From NCBI RefSeq assembly GCF_027744825.2, contig NW_026527059.1, forward strand, positions 806,001-870,000: a stretch of 64,000 nucleotides of DNA. The letters run 5' to 3'. A program made the position numbers and the translations under genes. Below the pieces are notes generated by a model. It was not told the origin of the DNA and did not search any database. It worked only from the letters and a program-made list of their open reading frames with translations. Of the stretch, positions 48,801 through 61,200 are shown piece by piece (positions within the stretch are counted from its first letter, which is position 1; every line of letters starts with the position of its first letter). Source of the DNA: Synchiropus splendidus (Eukaryota; Chordata; Actinopteri; Syngnathiformes; Callionymidae).

Positions 48801-51700
48801 ATAACTTTTGAAAAACACTTCAGACAGCTTAGATTTGATGTGCAACTACTAGAAAGACCCTTTCTGCTATAGTGGGAGGTTAAAATTTCATGTTCTGAAG
48901 CTTCCCTGAAAAGTTATGGCACAAAGCACAAAAACGCTTTTCAGCCTGAGATAAGGTGGGTTTCGGAACGCCAAACATAAAAGTGTTGATAACTTTCGAA
49001 AAACACTTCAGACAGCTTAGATTTGATGTGCACCTACTAGAAAGACCCTTTCTGCTATAGTGGGAGGTTAAAATTTCATGTTCTGAAGCTTCCCTGAAAG
49101 GTTATGGCACAATGCGTAAAAACGCTTTTCAGCCTGAGATAAGGTGGGTTTCGGAACGCCAAACATAAAAGTGTTGATAACTTTTGAAAAACACTTCAGA
49201 CAGTTTAGATTTGATGTGCAACTACTAGAAAGACCCTTTCTGCTATAGTGGGAGGTTAAAATTTCATGTTCTGAAGCTTCCCTGAAAAGTTATGGCACAA
49301 TGCACAAAAACGCTTTTCAGCCTGAGATAAGGTGGGTTTCGGAACGCCAAACATAAAAGTGTTAATAACTTTGGAAAAACACTTCAGACAGTTTAGATTT
49401 GATGTGCAACTACTAGAAAGACCCTTTCTGCTATAGTGGGAGGTTAAAATTTCATGTTCTGAAGCTTCCCTGAAAAGTTATGGCACAATGCACAAAAACG
49501 CTTTTCAGCCTGAGATAAGGTGGGTTTCGGAACGCCAAACATAAAAGTGTTAATAACTTTGGAAAAACACTTCAGACAGTTTAGATTTGATGTGCAACTA
49601 CTAGAAAGACCCTTTCTGCTATAGTGGGAGGTTAAAATTTCATGTTCTGAAGCTTTCCTGAAAAGTTATGGCACAATGCACAAAAACGCTTTTCAGCCTG
49701 AGATAAGGTGGGTTTCGGAACGCCAAACATAAAAGTGTTGGTAACTTTCGAAAAACACTTCAGAGAGCTTAGATTTGATGTGCACCTACTAGAAAGACCC
49801 TTTCTGCTATAGTGGGAGGTTAAAATTTCATGTTCTGAAGCTTCCCTGAAAAGTTATGGCACAATGCGTAAAAACGCTTTTCTGCCTGAGATAAGGTGGG
49901 TTTCGGAACGCCAAACATAAAAGTGTTGATAACTTTGGAAAAACACTTCAGACAGTTTAGATTTGATGTGCAACTACTAGAAAGACCCTTTCTGCTATAG
50001 TGGGAGGTTAAAATTTCATGTTCTGAAGCTTCCCTGAAAAGTTATGGCACAATGCGTAAAAACGCTTTTCAGCCTGAGATAAGGTGGGTTTCGGAACGCC
50101 AAACATAAAAGTGTTGATAACTTTGGAAAAACACTTCAGACAGTTTAGATTTGATGTGCAACTACTAGAAAGACCCTTTCTGCTATAGTGGGAGGTTAAA
50201 ATTTCATGTTCTGAAGCTTTCCTGAAAAGCTATGGCACAATGCACAAAAACGCTTTTCAGCCTGAGATAAGGTGGGTTTCGGAACGCCAAACATAAAAGT
50301 GTTGATAACTTTTGAAAAACACTTCAGACAGCTTAGATTTGATGTGCAACTACTAGAAAGACCCTTTCTGCTATAGTGGGAGGTTAAAATTTCATGTTCT
50401 GAAGCTTCCCTGAAAAGTTATGGCACAAAGCACAAAAACGCTTTTCAGCCTGAGATAAGGTGGGTTTCGGAACGCCAAACATAAAAGTGTTGATAACTTT
50501 CGAAAAACACTTCAGACAGCTTAGATTTGATGTGCACCTACTAGAAAGACCCTTTCTGCTATAGTGGGAGGTTAAAATTTCATGTTCTGAAGCTTCCCTG
50601 AAAGGTTATGGCACAATGCGTAAAAACGCTTTTCAGCCTGAGATAAGGTGGGTTTCGGAACGCCAAACATAAAAGTGTTGATAACTTTTGAAAAACACTT
50701 CAGACAGTTTAGATTTGATGTGCAACTACTAGAAAGACCCTTTCTGCTATAGTGGGAGGTTAAAATTTCATGTTCTGAAGCTTCCCTGAAAAGTTATGGC
50801 ACAATGCACAAAAACGCTTTTCAGCCTGAGATAAGGTGGGTTTCGGAACGCCAAACATAAAAGTGTTAATAACTTTGGAAAAACACTTCAGACAGTTTAG
50901 ATTTGATGTGCAACTACTAGAAAGACCCTTTCTGCTATAGTGGGAGGTTAAAATTTCATGTTCTGAAGCTTCCCTGAAAAGTTATGGCACAATGCACAAA
51001 AACGCTTTTCAGCCTGAGATAAGGTGGGTTTCGGAACGCCAAACATAAAAGTGTTAATAACTTTGGAAAAACACTTCAGACAGTTTAGATTTGATGTGCA
51101 ACTACTAGAAAGACCCTTTCTGCTATAGTGGGAGGTTAAAATTTCATGTTCTGAAGCTTTCCTGAAAAGTTATGGCACAATGCACAAAAACGCTTTTCAG
51201 CCTGAGATAAGGTGGGTTTCGGAACGCCAAACATAAAAGTGTTGGTAACTTTCGAAAAACACTTCAGAGAGCTTAGATTTGATGTGCACCTACTAGAAAG
51301 ACCCTTTCTGCTATAGTGGGAGGTTAAAATTTCATGTTCTGAAGCTTCCCTGAAAAGTTATGGCACAATGCGTAAAAACGCTTTTCTGCCTGAGATAAGG
51401 TGGGTTTCGGAACGCCAAACATAAAAGTGTTGATAACTTTGGAAAAACACTTCAGACAGTTTAGATTTGATGTGCAACTACTAGAAAGACCCTTTCTGCT
51501 ATAGTGGGAGGTTAAAATTTCATGTTCTGAAGCTTTCCTGAAAAGTTATGGCACAATGCACAAAAACGCTTTTCAGCCTGAGATAAGGTGGGTTTCGGAA
51601 CGCCAAACATAAAAGTGTTGATAACTTTTGAAAAACACTTCAGACAGCTTAGATTTGATGTGCAACTACTAGAAAGACCCTTTCTGCTATAGTGGGAGGT
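45873..51700 (+). repeat. Cassette region 1, monomers 245-275, repeats of 15 and 8 monomers
   Basis: String: b3 g6 f7 a2 a2 b5 c1' b3 a3 b2 a1 d4C c7 a4C c1 / b3 g6 f7 a2 a2 b5 c1 c1 / b3 g6 f7 a2 a2 b5 c1 b3. The six-monomer cassette g6 f7 a2 a2 b5 c1(T63) starts at 46061, 48881 and 50385, giving spacings of 2,820 and 1,504 bp. Monomer 267 is a c1 that follows a type-1 unit, an exception to the usual linkage. Monomers 250-251 carry private changes (TATAGCAC, GACCATTT, TTCCATG) that open a chance 71-codon antisense frame at 46812-47027. Confidence 0.85.
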
Positions 51701-53392
51701 TAAAATTTCATGTTCTGAAGCTTTCCTGAAAAGTTATGGCACAATGCACAAAAACGCTTTTCAGCCTGAGATAAGGTGGGTTTCGGAACGCCAAACATAA
51801 AAGTGTTGATAACTTTTGAAAAACACTTCAGACAGCTTAGATTTGATGTGCAACTACTAGAAAGACCCTTTCTGCTATAGTGGGAGGTTAAAATTTCATG
51901 TTCTGAAGCTTCGCTGAAAAGTTATGGCACAATGCACAAAAACGCTTTTCAGCCTGAGATAAGGCGGGTTTCGGAACGCCAAACATAAAAGTGTTGATAA
52001 CTTTGGAAAAACACTTCAGACAGTTTAGATTTGATGTGCAACTACTAGAAAGACCCTTTCTGCTATAGTGGGAGGTTAAAATTTCATGTTCTGAAGCTTT
52101 CCTGAAAAGTTATGGCACAATGCACAAAAACGCTTTTCAGCCTGAGATAAGGTGGGTTTCGGAACGCCAAACATAAAAGTGTTGATAACTTTTGAAAAAC
52201 ACTTCAGACAGCTTAGATTCGATGTGCAACTACTAGAAAGACCCTTTCTGCTATAGTGGGAGGTTAAAATTTCATGTTCTGAAGCTTCCCTGAAAAGTTA
52301 TGGCACAATGCACAAAAACGCTTTTCAGCCTGAGATAAGGCGGGTTTCGGAACGCCAAACATAAAAGTGTTGATAACTTTTGAAAAACACTTCAGACAGC
52401 TTAGATTTGATGTGCAACTACTAGAAAGACCCTTTCTGCTATAGTGGGAGGTTAAAATTTCATGTTCTGAAGCTTTCCTGAAAAGTTATGGCACAATGCA
52501 CAAAAACGCTTTTCAGCCTGAGATAAGGTGGGTTTCGGAACGCCAAACATAAAAGTGTTGATAACTTTTGAAAAACACTTCAGACAGCTTAGATTCGATG
52601 TGCAACTACTAGAAAGACCCTTTCTGCTATAGTGGGAGGTTAAAATTTCATGTTCTGAAGCTTCCCTGAAAAGTTATGGCACAATGCACAAAAACGCTTT
52701 TCAGCCTGAGATAAGGTGGGTTTCGGAACGCCAAACATAAAAGTGTTAATAACTTTGGAAAAACACTTCAGACAGTTTAGATTTGATGTGCAACTACTAG
52801 AAAGACCCTTTCTGCTATAGTGGGAGGTTAAAATTTCATGTTCTGAAGCTTCCCTGAAAAGTTATGGCACAATGCACAAAAACGCTTTTCAGCCTGAGAT
52901 AAGGTGGGTTTCGGAACGCCAAACATAAAAGTGTTGATAACTTTGGAAAAACACTTCAGACAGTTTAGATTTGATGTGCAACTACTAGAAAGACCCTTTC
53001 TGCTATAGTGGGAGGTTAAAATTTCATGTTCTGATGCTTCCCTGAAAAGTTATGGCACAATGCACAAAAACGCTTTTCAGCCTGAGATAAGGTGGGTTTC
53101 GGAACGCCAAACATAAAAGTGTTGATAACTTTCGAAAAACACTTCAGAGAGCTTAGATTTGATGTGCACCTACTAGAAAGACCCTTTCTGCTATAGTGGG
53201 AGCTTAAAATTTCATGTTCTGAAGCTTCCCTGAAAAGTTATGGCACAATGCGTAAAAACGCTTTTCAGCCTGAGATAAGGTGGGTTTCGGAACGCCAAAC
53301 ATAAAAGTGTTGATAACTTTGGAAAAACACTTCAGACAGTTTAGATTTGATGTGCAACTACTAGAAAGACCCTTTCTGCTATAGTGGGAGGT
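51701..53392 (+). repeat. Monomers 276-284 with a 2-monomer (376-bp) duplication
   Basis: String: b3 a1 b3 a3 b3 a2 a1 d4C c1. Units 277-278 and 279-280 share rare markers at +376: GGCGGG in the first unit and ATTCGATG in the second. The first units differ at 117 and 136 (a1 against a3), and 277 also has TTCGCTG. ATTCGATG also occurs in monomers 240, 305 and 329, so it predates this duplication. Confidence 0.8.
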
Positions 53393-55272
53393 TAAAATTT
53401 CATGTTCTGAAGCTTTCCTGAAAAGTTATGGCACAATGCACAAAAACGCTTTTCAGCCTGAGATAAGGTGGGTTTCGGAACGCCAAACATAAAAGTGTTG
53501 ATAACTTTTGAAAAACACTTCAGACAGCTTAGATTTGATGTGCACCTACTAGAAAGACCCTTTCTGCTATAGTGGGAGGTTAAAATTTCATGTTCTGAAG
53601 CTTCCCTGAAAGGTTATGGCACAATGCGTAAAAACGCTTTTCAGCCTGAGATAAGGTGGGTTTCGGAACGCCAAACATAAAAGTGTTGATAACTTTTGAA
53701 AAACACTTCAGACAGTTTAGATTTGATGTGCAACTACTAGAAAGACCCTTTCTGCTATAGTGGGAGGTTAAAATTTCATGTTCTGAAGCTTCCCTGAAAA
53801 GTTATGGCACAATGCACAAAAACGCTTTTCAGCCTGAGATAAGGTGGGTTTCGGAACGCCAAACATAAAAGTGTTAATAACTTTGGAAAAACACTTCAGA
53901 CAGTTTAGATTTGATGTGTAACTACTAGAAAGACCCTTTCTGCTATAGTGGGAGGTTAAAATTTCATGTTCTGAAGCTTCCCTGAAAAGTTATGGCACAA
54001 TGCACAAAAACGCTTTTCAGCCTGAGATAAGGAGGGTTTCGGAACGCCAAACATAAAAGTGTTAATAACTTTGGAAAAACACTTCAGACAGTTTAGATTT
54101 GATGTGCAACTACTAGAAAGACCCTTTCTGCTATAGTGGGAGGTTAAAATTTCATGTTCTGAAGCTTTCCTGAAAAGTTATGGCACAATGCACAAAAACG
54201 CTTTTCAGCCTGAGATAAGGTGGGTTTCGGAACGCCAAACATAAAAGTGTTGGTAACTTTCGAAAAACACTTCAGAGAGCTTAGATTTGATGTGCACCTA
54301 CTAGAAAGACCCTTTCTGCTATAGTGGGAGGTTAAAATTTCATGTTCTGAAGCTTCCCTGAAAAGTTATGGCACAATGCGTAAAAACGCTTTTCTGCCTG
54401 AGATAAGGTGGGTTTCGGAACGCCAAACATAAAAGTGTTGATAACTTTGGAAAAACACTTCAGACAGTTTAGATTTGATGTGCAACTACTAGAAAGACCC
54501 TTTCTGCTATAGTGGGAGGTTAAAATTTCATGTTCTGAAGCTTTCCTGAAAAGTTATGGCACAATGCACAAAAACGCTTTTCAGCCTGAGATAAGGTGGG
54601 TTTCGGAACGCCAAACATAAAAGTGTTGATAACTTTTGAAAAACACTTCAGACAGCTTAGATTTGATGTGCAACTACTAGAAAGACCCTTTCTGCTATAG
54701 TGGGAGGTTAAAATTTCATGTTCTGATGCTTCCCTGAAAAGTTATGGCACAATGCACAAAAACGCTTTTCAGCCTGAGACAAGGTGGGTTTCGGAACGCC
54801 AAACATAAAAGTGTTGATAACTTTCGAAAAACACTTCAGAGAGCTTAGATTTGATGTGCACCTACTAGAAAGACCCTTTCTGCTATAGTGGGAGCTTAAA
54901 ATTTCATGTTCTGAAGCTTCCCTGAAAAGTTATGGCACAATGCGTAAAAACGCTTTTCAGCCTGAGATAAGGTGGGTTTCGGAACGCCAAACATAAAAGT
55001 GTTGATAACTTTGGAAAAACACTTCAGACAGTTTAGATTTGATGTGCAACTACTAGAAAGACCCTTTCTGCTATAGTGGGAGGTTAAAATTTCATGTTCT
55101 GAAGCTTTCCTGAAAAGTTATGGCACAATGCACAAAAACGCTTTTCAGCCTGAGATAAGGTGGGTTTCGGAACGCCAAACATAAAAGTGTTGATAACTTT
55201 TGAAAAACACTTCAGACAGCTTAGATTTGATGTGCAACTACTAGAAAGACCCTTTCTGCTATAGTGGGAGGT
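53393..55272 (+). repeat. Cassette region 2, monomers 285-294
   Basis: String: b3 (with C153) f7 a2 a2 b5 c1(T63) b3 d4C c1 b3. This is the same cassette as at 46-51 kb, but its first unit has a b3 body with C153 instead of g6, as also seen at monomer 170. Private changes: GTGTAACTAC in 287, GGAGGG in 288 and GAGACAAGG in 292. The order d4C c1 b3 then leads into the 24-monomer repeat. Confidence 0.82.
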
Positions 55273-58200
55273 TAAAATTTCATGTTCTGAAGCTTCCCTG
55301 AAAAGTTATGGCACAAAGCACAAAAACGCTTTTCAGCCTGAGATAAGGTGGGTTTCGGAACGCCAAACATAAAAGTGTTGATAACTTTTGAAAAACACTT
55401 CAGACAGCTTAGATTTGATGTGCACCTACTAGAAAGACCCTTTCTGCTATAGTGGGAGGTTAAAATTTCATGTTCTGAAGCTTCCCTGAAAAGTTATGGC
55501 ACAATGCGTAAAAACGCTTTTCAGCCTGAGATAAGGTGGGTTTCGGAACGCCAAACATAAAAGTGTTGATAACTTTTGAAAAACACTTCAGACAGTTTAG
55601 ATTTGATGTGCAACTACTAGAAAGACCCTTTCTGCTATAGTGGGAGGTTAAAATTTCATGTTCTGAAGCTTCCCTGAAAAGTTATGGCACAATGCACAAA
55701 AACGCTTTTCAGCCTGAGATAAGGTGGGTTTCGGAACGCCAAACATAAAAGTGTTAATAACTTTGGAAAAACACTTCAGACAGTTTAGATTTGATGTGCA
55801 ACTACTAGAAAGACCCTTTCTGCTATAGTGGGAGGTTAAAATTTCATGTTCTGAAGCTTCCCTGAAAAGTTATGGCACAATGCACAAAAACGCTTTTCAG
55901 CCTGAGATAAGGTGGGTTTCGGAACGCCAAACATAAAAGTGTTAATAACTTTGGAAAAACACTTCAGACAGTTTAGATTTGATGTGCAACTACTAGAAAG
56001 ACCCTTTCTGCTATAGTGGGAGGTTAAAATTTCATGTTCTGAAGCTTTCCTGAAAAGTTATGGCACAATGCACAAAAACGCTTTTCAGCCTGAGATAAGG
56101 TGGGTTTCGGAACGCCAAACATAAAAGTGTTGGTAACTTTCGAAAAACACTTCAGAGAGCTTAGATTTGATGTGCACCTACTAGAAAGACCCTTTCTGCT
56201 ATAGTGGGAGGTTAAAATTTCATGTTCTGAAGCTTCCCTGAAAAGTTATGGCACAATGCGTAAAAACGCTTTTCTGCCTGAGATAAGGTGGGTTTCGGAA
56301 CGCCAAACATAAAAGTGTTGATAACTTTGGAAAAACACTTCAGACAGTTTAGATTTGATGTGCAACTACTAGAAAGACCCTTTCTGCTATAGTGGGAGGT
56401 TAAAATTTCATGTTCTGAAGCTTTCCTGAAAAGTTATGGCACAATGCACAAAAACGCTTTTCAGCCTGAGATAAGGTGGGTTTCGGAACGCCAAACATAA
56501 AAGTGTTGATAACTTTTGAAAAACACTTCAGACAGCTTAGATTTGATGTGCAACTACTAGAAAGACCCTTTCTGCTATAGTGGGAGGTTAAAATTTCATG
56601 TTCTGAAGCTTCCCTGAAAAGTTATGGCACAATGCACAAAAACGCTTTTCAGCCTGAGATAAGGTGGGTTTCGGAACGCCAAACATAAAAGTGTTGATAA
56701 CTTTGGAAAAACACTTCAGACAGTTTAGATTTGATGTGCAACTACTAGAAAGACCCTTTCTGCTATAGTGGGAGGTTAAAATTTCATGTTCTGAAGCTTC
56801 CCTGAAAAGTTATGGCACAATGCACAAAAACGCTTTTCAGCCTGAGATAAGGTGGGTTTCGGAACGCCAAACATAAAAGTGTTAATAACTTTGGAAAAAC
56901 ACTTCAGACAGTTTAGATTTGATGTGCAACTACTAGAAAGACCCTTTCTGCTATAGTGGGAGGTTAAAATTTCATGTTCTGAAGCTTCCCTGAAAAGTTA
57001 TGGCACAATGCACAAAAACGCTTTTCAGCCTGAGATAAGGTGGGTTTCGGAACGCCAAACATAAAAGTGTTGATAACTTTCGAAAAACACTTCAGAGAGC
57101 TTAGATTTGATGTGCACCTACTAGAAAGACCCTTTCTGCTATAGTGGGAGGTTAAAATTTCATGTTCTGAAGCTTCCCTGAAAAGTTATGGCACAATGCG
57201 TAAAAACGCTTTTCAGCCTGAGATAAGGTGGGTTTCGGAACGCCAAACATAAAAGTGTTGATAACTTTGGAAAAACACTTCAGACAGCTTAGATTCGATG
57301 TGCAACTACTAGAAAGACCCTTTCTGCTATAGTGGGAGGTTAAAATTTCATGTTCTGAAGCTTCCCTGAAAAGTTATGGCACAATGCACAAAAACGCTTT
57401 TCAGCCTGAGATAAGGTGGGTTTCGGAACGCCAAACATAAAAGTGTTGATAACTTTCGAAAAACACTTCAGACAGCTTAGATTTGATGTGCACCTACTAG
57501 AAAGACCCTTTCTGCTATAGTGGGAGGTTAAAATTTCATGTTCTGAAGCTTCCCTGAAAAGTTATGGGACAATGCGTAAAAACGCTTTTCAGCCTGAGAT
57601 AAGGTGGGTTTCGGAACGCCAAACATAAAAGTGTTGATAACTTTGGAAAAACACTTCAGACAGTTTAGATTTGATGTGCAACTACTAGAAAGACCCTTTC
57701 TGCTATAGTGGGAGGTTAAAATTTCATGTTCTGAAGCTTTCCTGAAAAGTTAAGGCACAATGCACAAAAACGCTTTTCAGCCTGAGATAAGGTGGGTTTC
57801 GGAACGCCAAACATAAAAGTGTTGGTAACTTTCGAAAAACACTTCAGAGAGCTTAGATTTGATGTGCACCTACTAGAAAGACCCTTTCTGCTATAGTGGG
57901 AGGTTAAAATTTCATGTTCTGAAGCTTCCCTGAAAAGTTATGGCACAATGCGTAAAAACGCTTTTCAGCCTGAGATAAGGTGGGTTTCGGAACGCCAAAC
58001 ATAAAAGTGTTGATAACTTTGGAAAAACACTTCAGACAGTTTAGATTTGATGTGCAACTACTAGAAAGACCCTTTCTGCTATAGTGGGAGGTTAAAATTT
58101 CATGTTCTGAAGCTTCCCTGAAAAGTTAAGGCACAATGCACAAAAACGCTTTTCAGCCTGAGATAAGGTGGGTTTCGGAACGCCAAACATAAAAGTGTTG

Positions 58201-61200
58201 ATAACTTTTGAAAAACACTTCAGACAGCTTAGATTTGATGTGCAACTACTAGAAAGACCCTTTCTGCTATAGTGGGAGGTTAAAATTTCATGTTCTGAAG
58301 CTTCCCTGAAAAGTTATGGCACAATGCACAAAAACGCTTTTCAGCCTGAGATAAGGTGGGTTTCGGAACGCCAAACATAAAAGTGTTGATAACTTTGGAA
58401 AAACACTTCAGACAGTTTAGATTTGATGTGCAACTACTAGAAAGACCCTTTCTGCTATAGTGGGAGGTTAAAATTTCATGTTCTGAAGCTTTCCTGAAAA
58501 GTTATGGCACAATGCACAAAAACGCTTTTCAGCCTGAGATAAGGTGGGTTTCGGAACGCCAAACATAAAAGTGTTGATAACTTTTGAAAAACACTTCAGA
58601 CAGCTTAGATTTGATGCGCAACTACTAGAAAGACCCTTTCTGCTATAGTGGGAGGTTAAAATTTCATGTTCTGAAGCTTCCCTGAAAAGTTATGGCACAA
58701 TGCACAAAAACGCTTTTCAGCCTGAGATAAGGTGGGTTTCGGAACGCCAAACATAAAAGTGTTAATAACTTTGGAAAAACACTTCAGACAGTTTAGATTT
58801 GATGTGCAACTACTAGAAAGACCCTTTCTGCTATAGTGGGAGGTTAAAATTTCATGTTCTGAAGCTTCCCTGAAAAGTTATGGCACAATGCACAAAAACG
58901 CTTTTCAGCCTGAGATAAGGTGGGTTTCGGAACGCCAAACATAAAAGTGTTGATAACTTTGGAAAAACACTTCAGACAGTTTAGATTTGATGTGCAACTA
59001 CTAGAAAGACCCTTTCTGCTATAGTGGGAGGTTAAAATTTCATGTTCTGATGCTTCCCTGAAAAGTTATGGCACAATGCACAAAAACGCTTTTCAGCCTG
59101 AGATAAGGTGGGTTTCGGAACGCCAAACATAAAAGTGTTGATAACTTTCGAAAAACACTTCAGAGAGCTTAGATTTGATGTGCACCTACTAGAAAGACCC
59201 TTTCTGCTATAGTGGGAGCTTAAAATTTCATGTTCTGAAGCTTCCCTGAAAAGTTATGGCACAATGCGTAAAAACGCTTTTCAGCCTGAGATAAGGTGGG
59301 TTTCGGAACGCCAAACATAAAAGTGTTGATAACTTTGGAAAAACACTTCAGACAGTTTAGATTTGATGTGCAACTACTAGAAAGACCCTTTCTGCTATAG
59401 TGGGAGGTTAAAATTTCATGTTCTGAAGCTTTCCTGAAAAGTTATGGCACAATGCACAAAAACGCTTTTCAGCCTGAGATAAGGTGGGTTTCGGAACGCC
59501 AAACATAAAAGTGTTGATAACTTTTGAAAAACACTTCAGACAGCTTAGATTTGATGTGCAACTACTAGAAAGACCCTTTCTGCTATAGTGGGAGGTTAAA
59601 ATTTCATGTTCTGAAGCTTCCCTGAAAAGTTATGGCACAAAGCACAAAAACGCTTTTCAGCCTGAGATAAGGTGGGTTTCGGAACGCCAAACATAAAAGT
59701 GTTGATAACTTTCGAAAAACACTTCAGACAGCTTAGATTTGATGTGCAACTACTAGAAAGACCCTTTCTGCTATAGTGGGAGGTTAAAATTTCATGTTCT
59801 GAAGCTTCCCTGAAAAGTTATGGCACAAAGCACAAAAACGCTTTTCAGCCTGAGATAAGGTGGGTTTCGGAACGCCAAACATAAAAGTGTTGATAACTTT
59901 TGAAAAACACTTCAGACAGCTTAGATTTGATGTGCACCTACTAGAAAGACCCTTTCTGCTATAGTGGGAGGTTAAAATTTCATGTTCTGAAGCTTCCCTG
60001 AAAAGTTATGGCACAATGCGTAAAAACGCTTTTCAGCCTGAGATAAGGTGGGTTTCGGAACGCCAAACATAAAAGTGTTGATAACTTTTGAAAAACACTT
60101 CAGACAGTTTAGATTTGATGTGCAACTACTAGAAAGACCCTTTCTGCTATAGTGGGAGGTTAAAATTTCATGTTCTGAAGCTTCCCTGAAAAGTTATGGC
60201 ACAATGCACAAAAACGCTTTTCAGCCTGAGATAAGGTGGGTTTCGGAACGCCAAACATAAAAGTGTTAATAACTTTGGAAAAACACTTCAGACAGTTTAG
60301 ATTTGATGTGCAACTACTAGAAAGACCCTTTCTGCTATAGTGGGAGGTTAAAATTTCATGTTCTGAAGCTTCCCTGAAAAGTTATGGCACAATGCACAAA
60401 AACGCTTTTCAGCCTGAGATAAGGTGGGTTTCGGAACGCCAAACATAAAAGTGTTAATAACTTTGGAAAAACACTTCAGACAGTTTAGATTTGATGTGCA
60501 ACTACTAGAAAGACCCTTTCTGCTATAGTGGGAGGTTAAAATTTCATGTTCTGAAGCTTTCCTGAAAAGTTATGGCACAATGCACAAAAACGCTTTTCAG
60601 CCTGAGATAAGGTGGGTTTCGGAACGCCAAACATAAAAGTGTTGGTAACTTTCGAAAAACACTTCAGAGAGCTTAGATTTGATGTGCACCTACTAGAAAG
60701 ACCCTTTCTGCTATAGTGGGAGGTTAAAATTTCATGTTCTGAAGCTTCCCTGAAAAGTTATGGCACAATGCGTAAAAACGCTTTTCTGCCTGAGATAAGG
60801 TGGGTTTCGGAACGCCAAACATAAAAGTGTTGATAACTTTGGAAAAACACTTCAGACAGTTTAGATTTGATGTGCAACTACTAGAAAGACCCTTTCTGCT
60901 ATAGTGGGAGGTTAAAATTTCATGTTCTGAAGCTTTCCTGAAAAGTTATGGCACAATGCACAAAAACGCTTTTCAGCCTGAGATAAGGTGGGTTTCGGAA
61001 CGCCAAACATAAAAGTGTTGATAACTTTTGAAAAACACTTCAGACAGCTTAGATTTGATGTGCAACTACTAGAAAGACCCTTTCTGCTATAGTGGGAGGT
61101 TAAAATTTCATGTTCTGAAGCTTCCCTGAAAAGTTATGGCACAATGCACAAAAACGCTTTTCAGCCTGAGATAAGGTGGGTTTCGGAACGCCAAACATAA

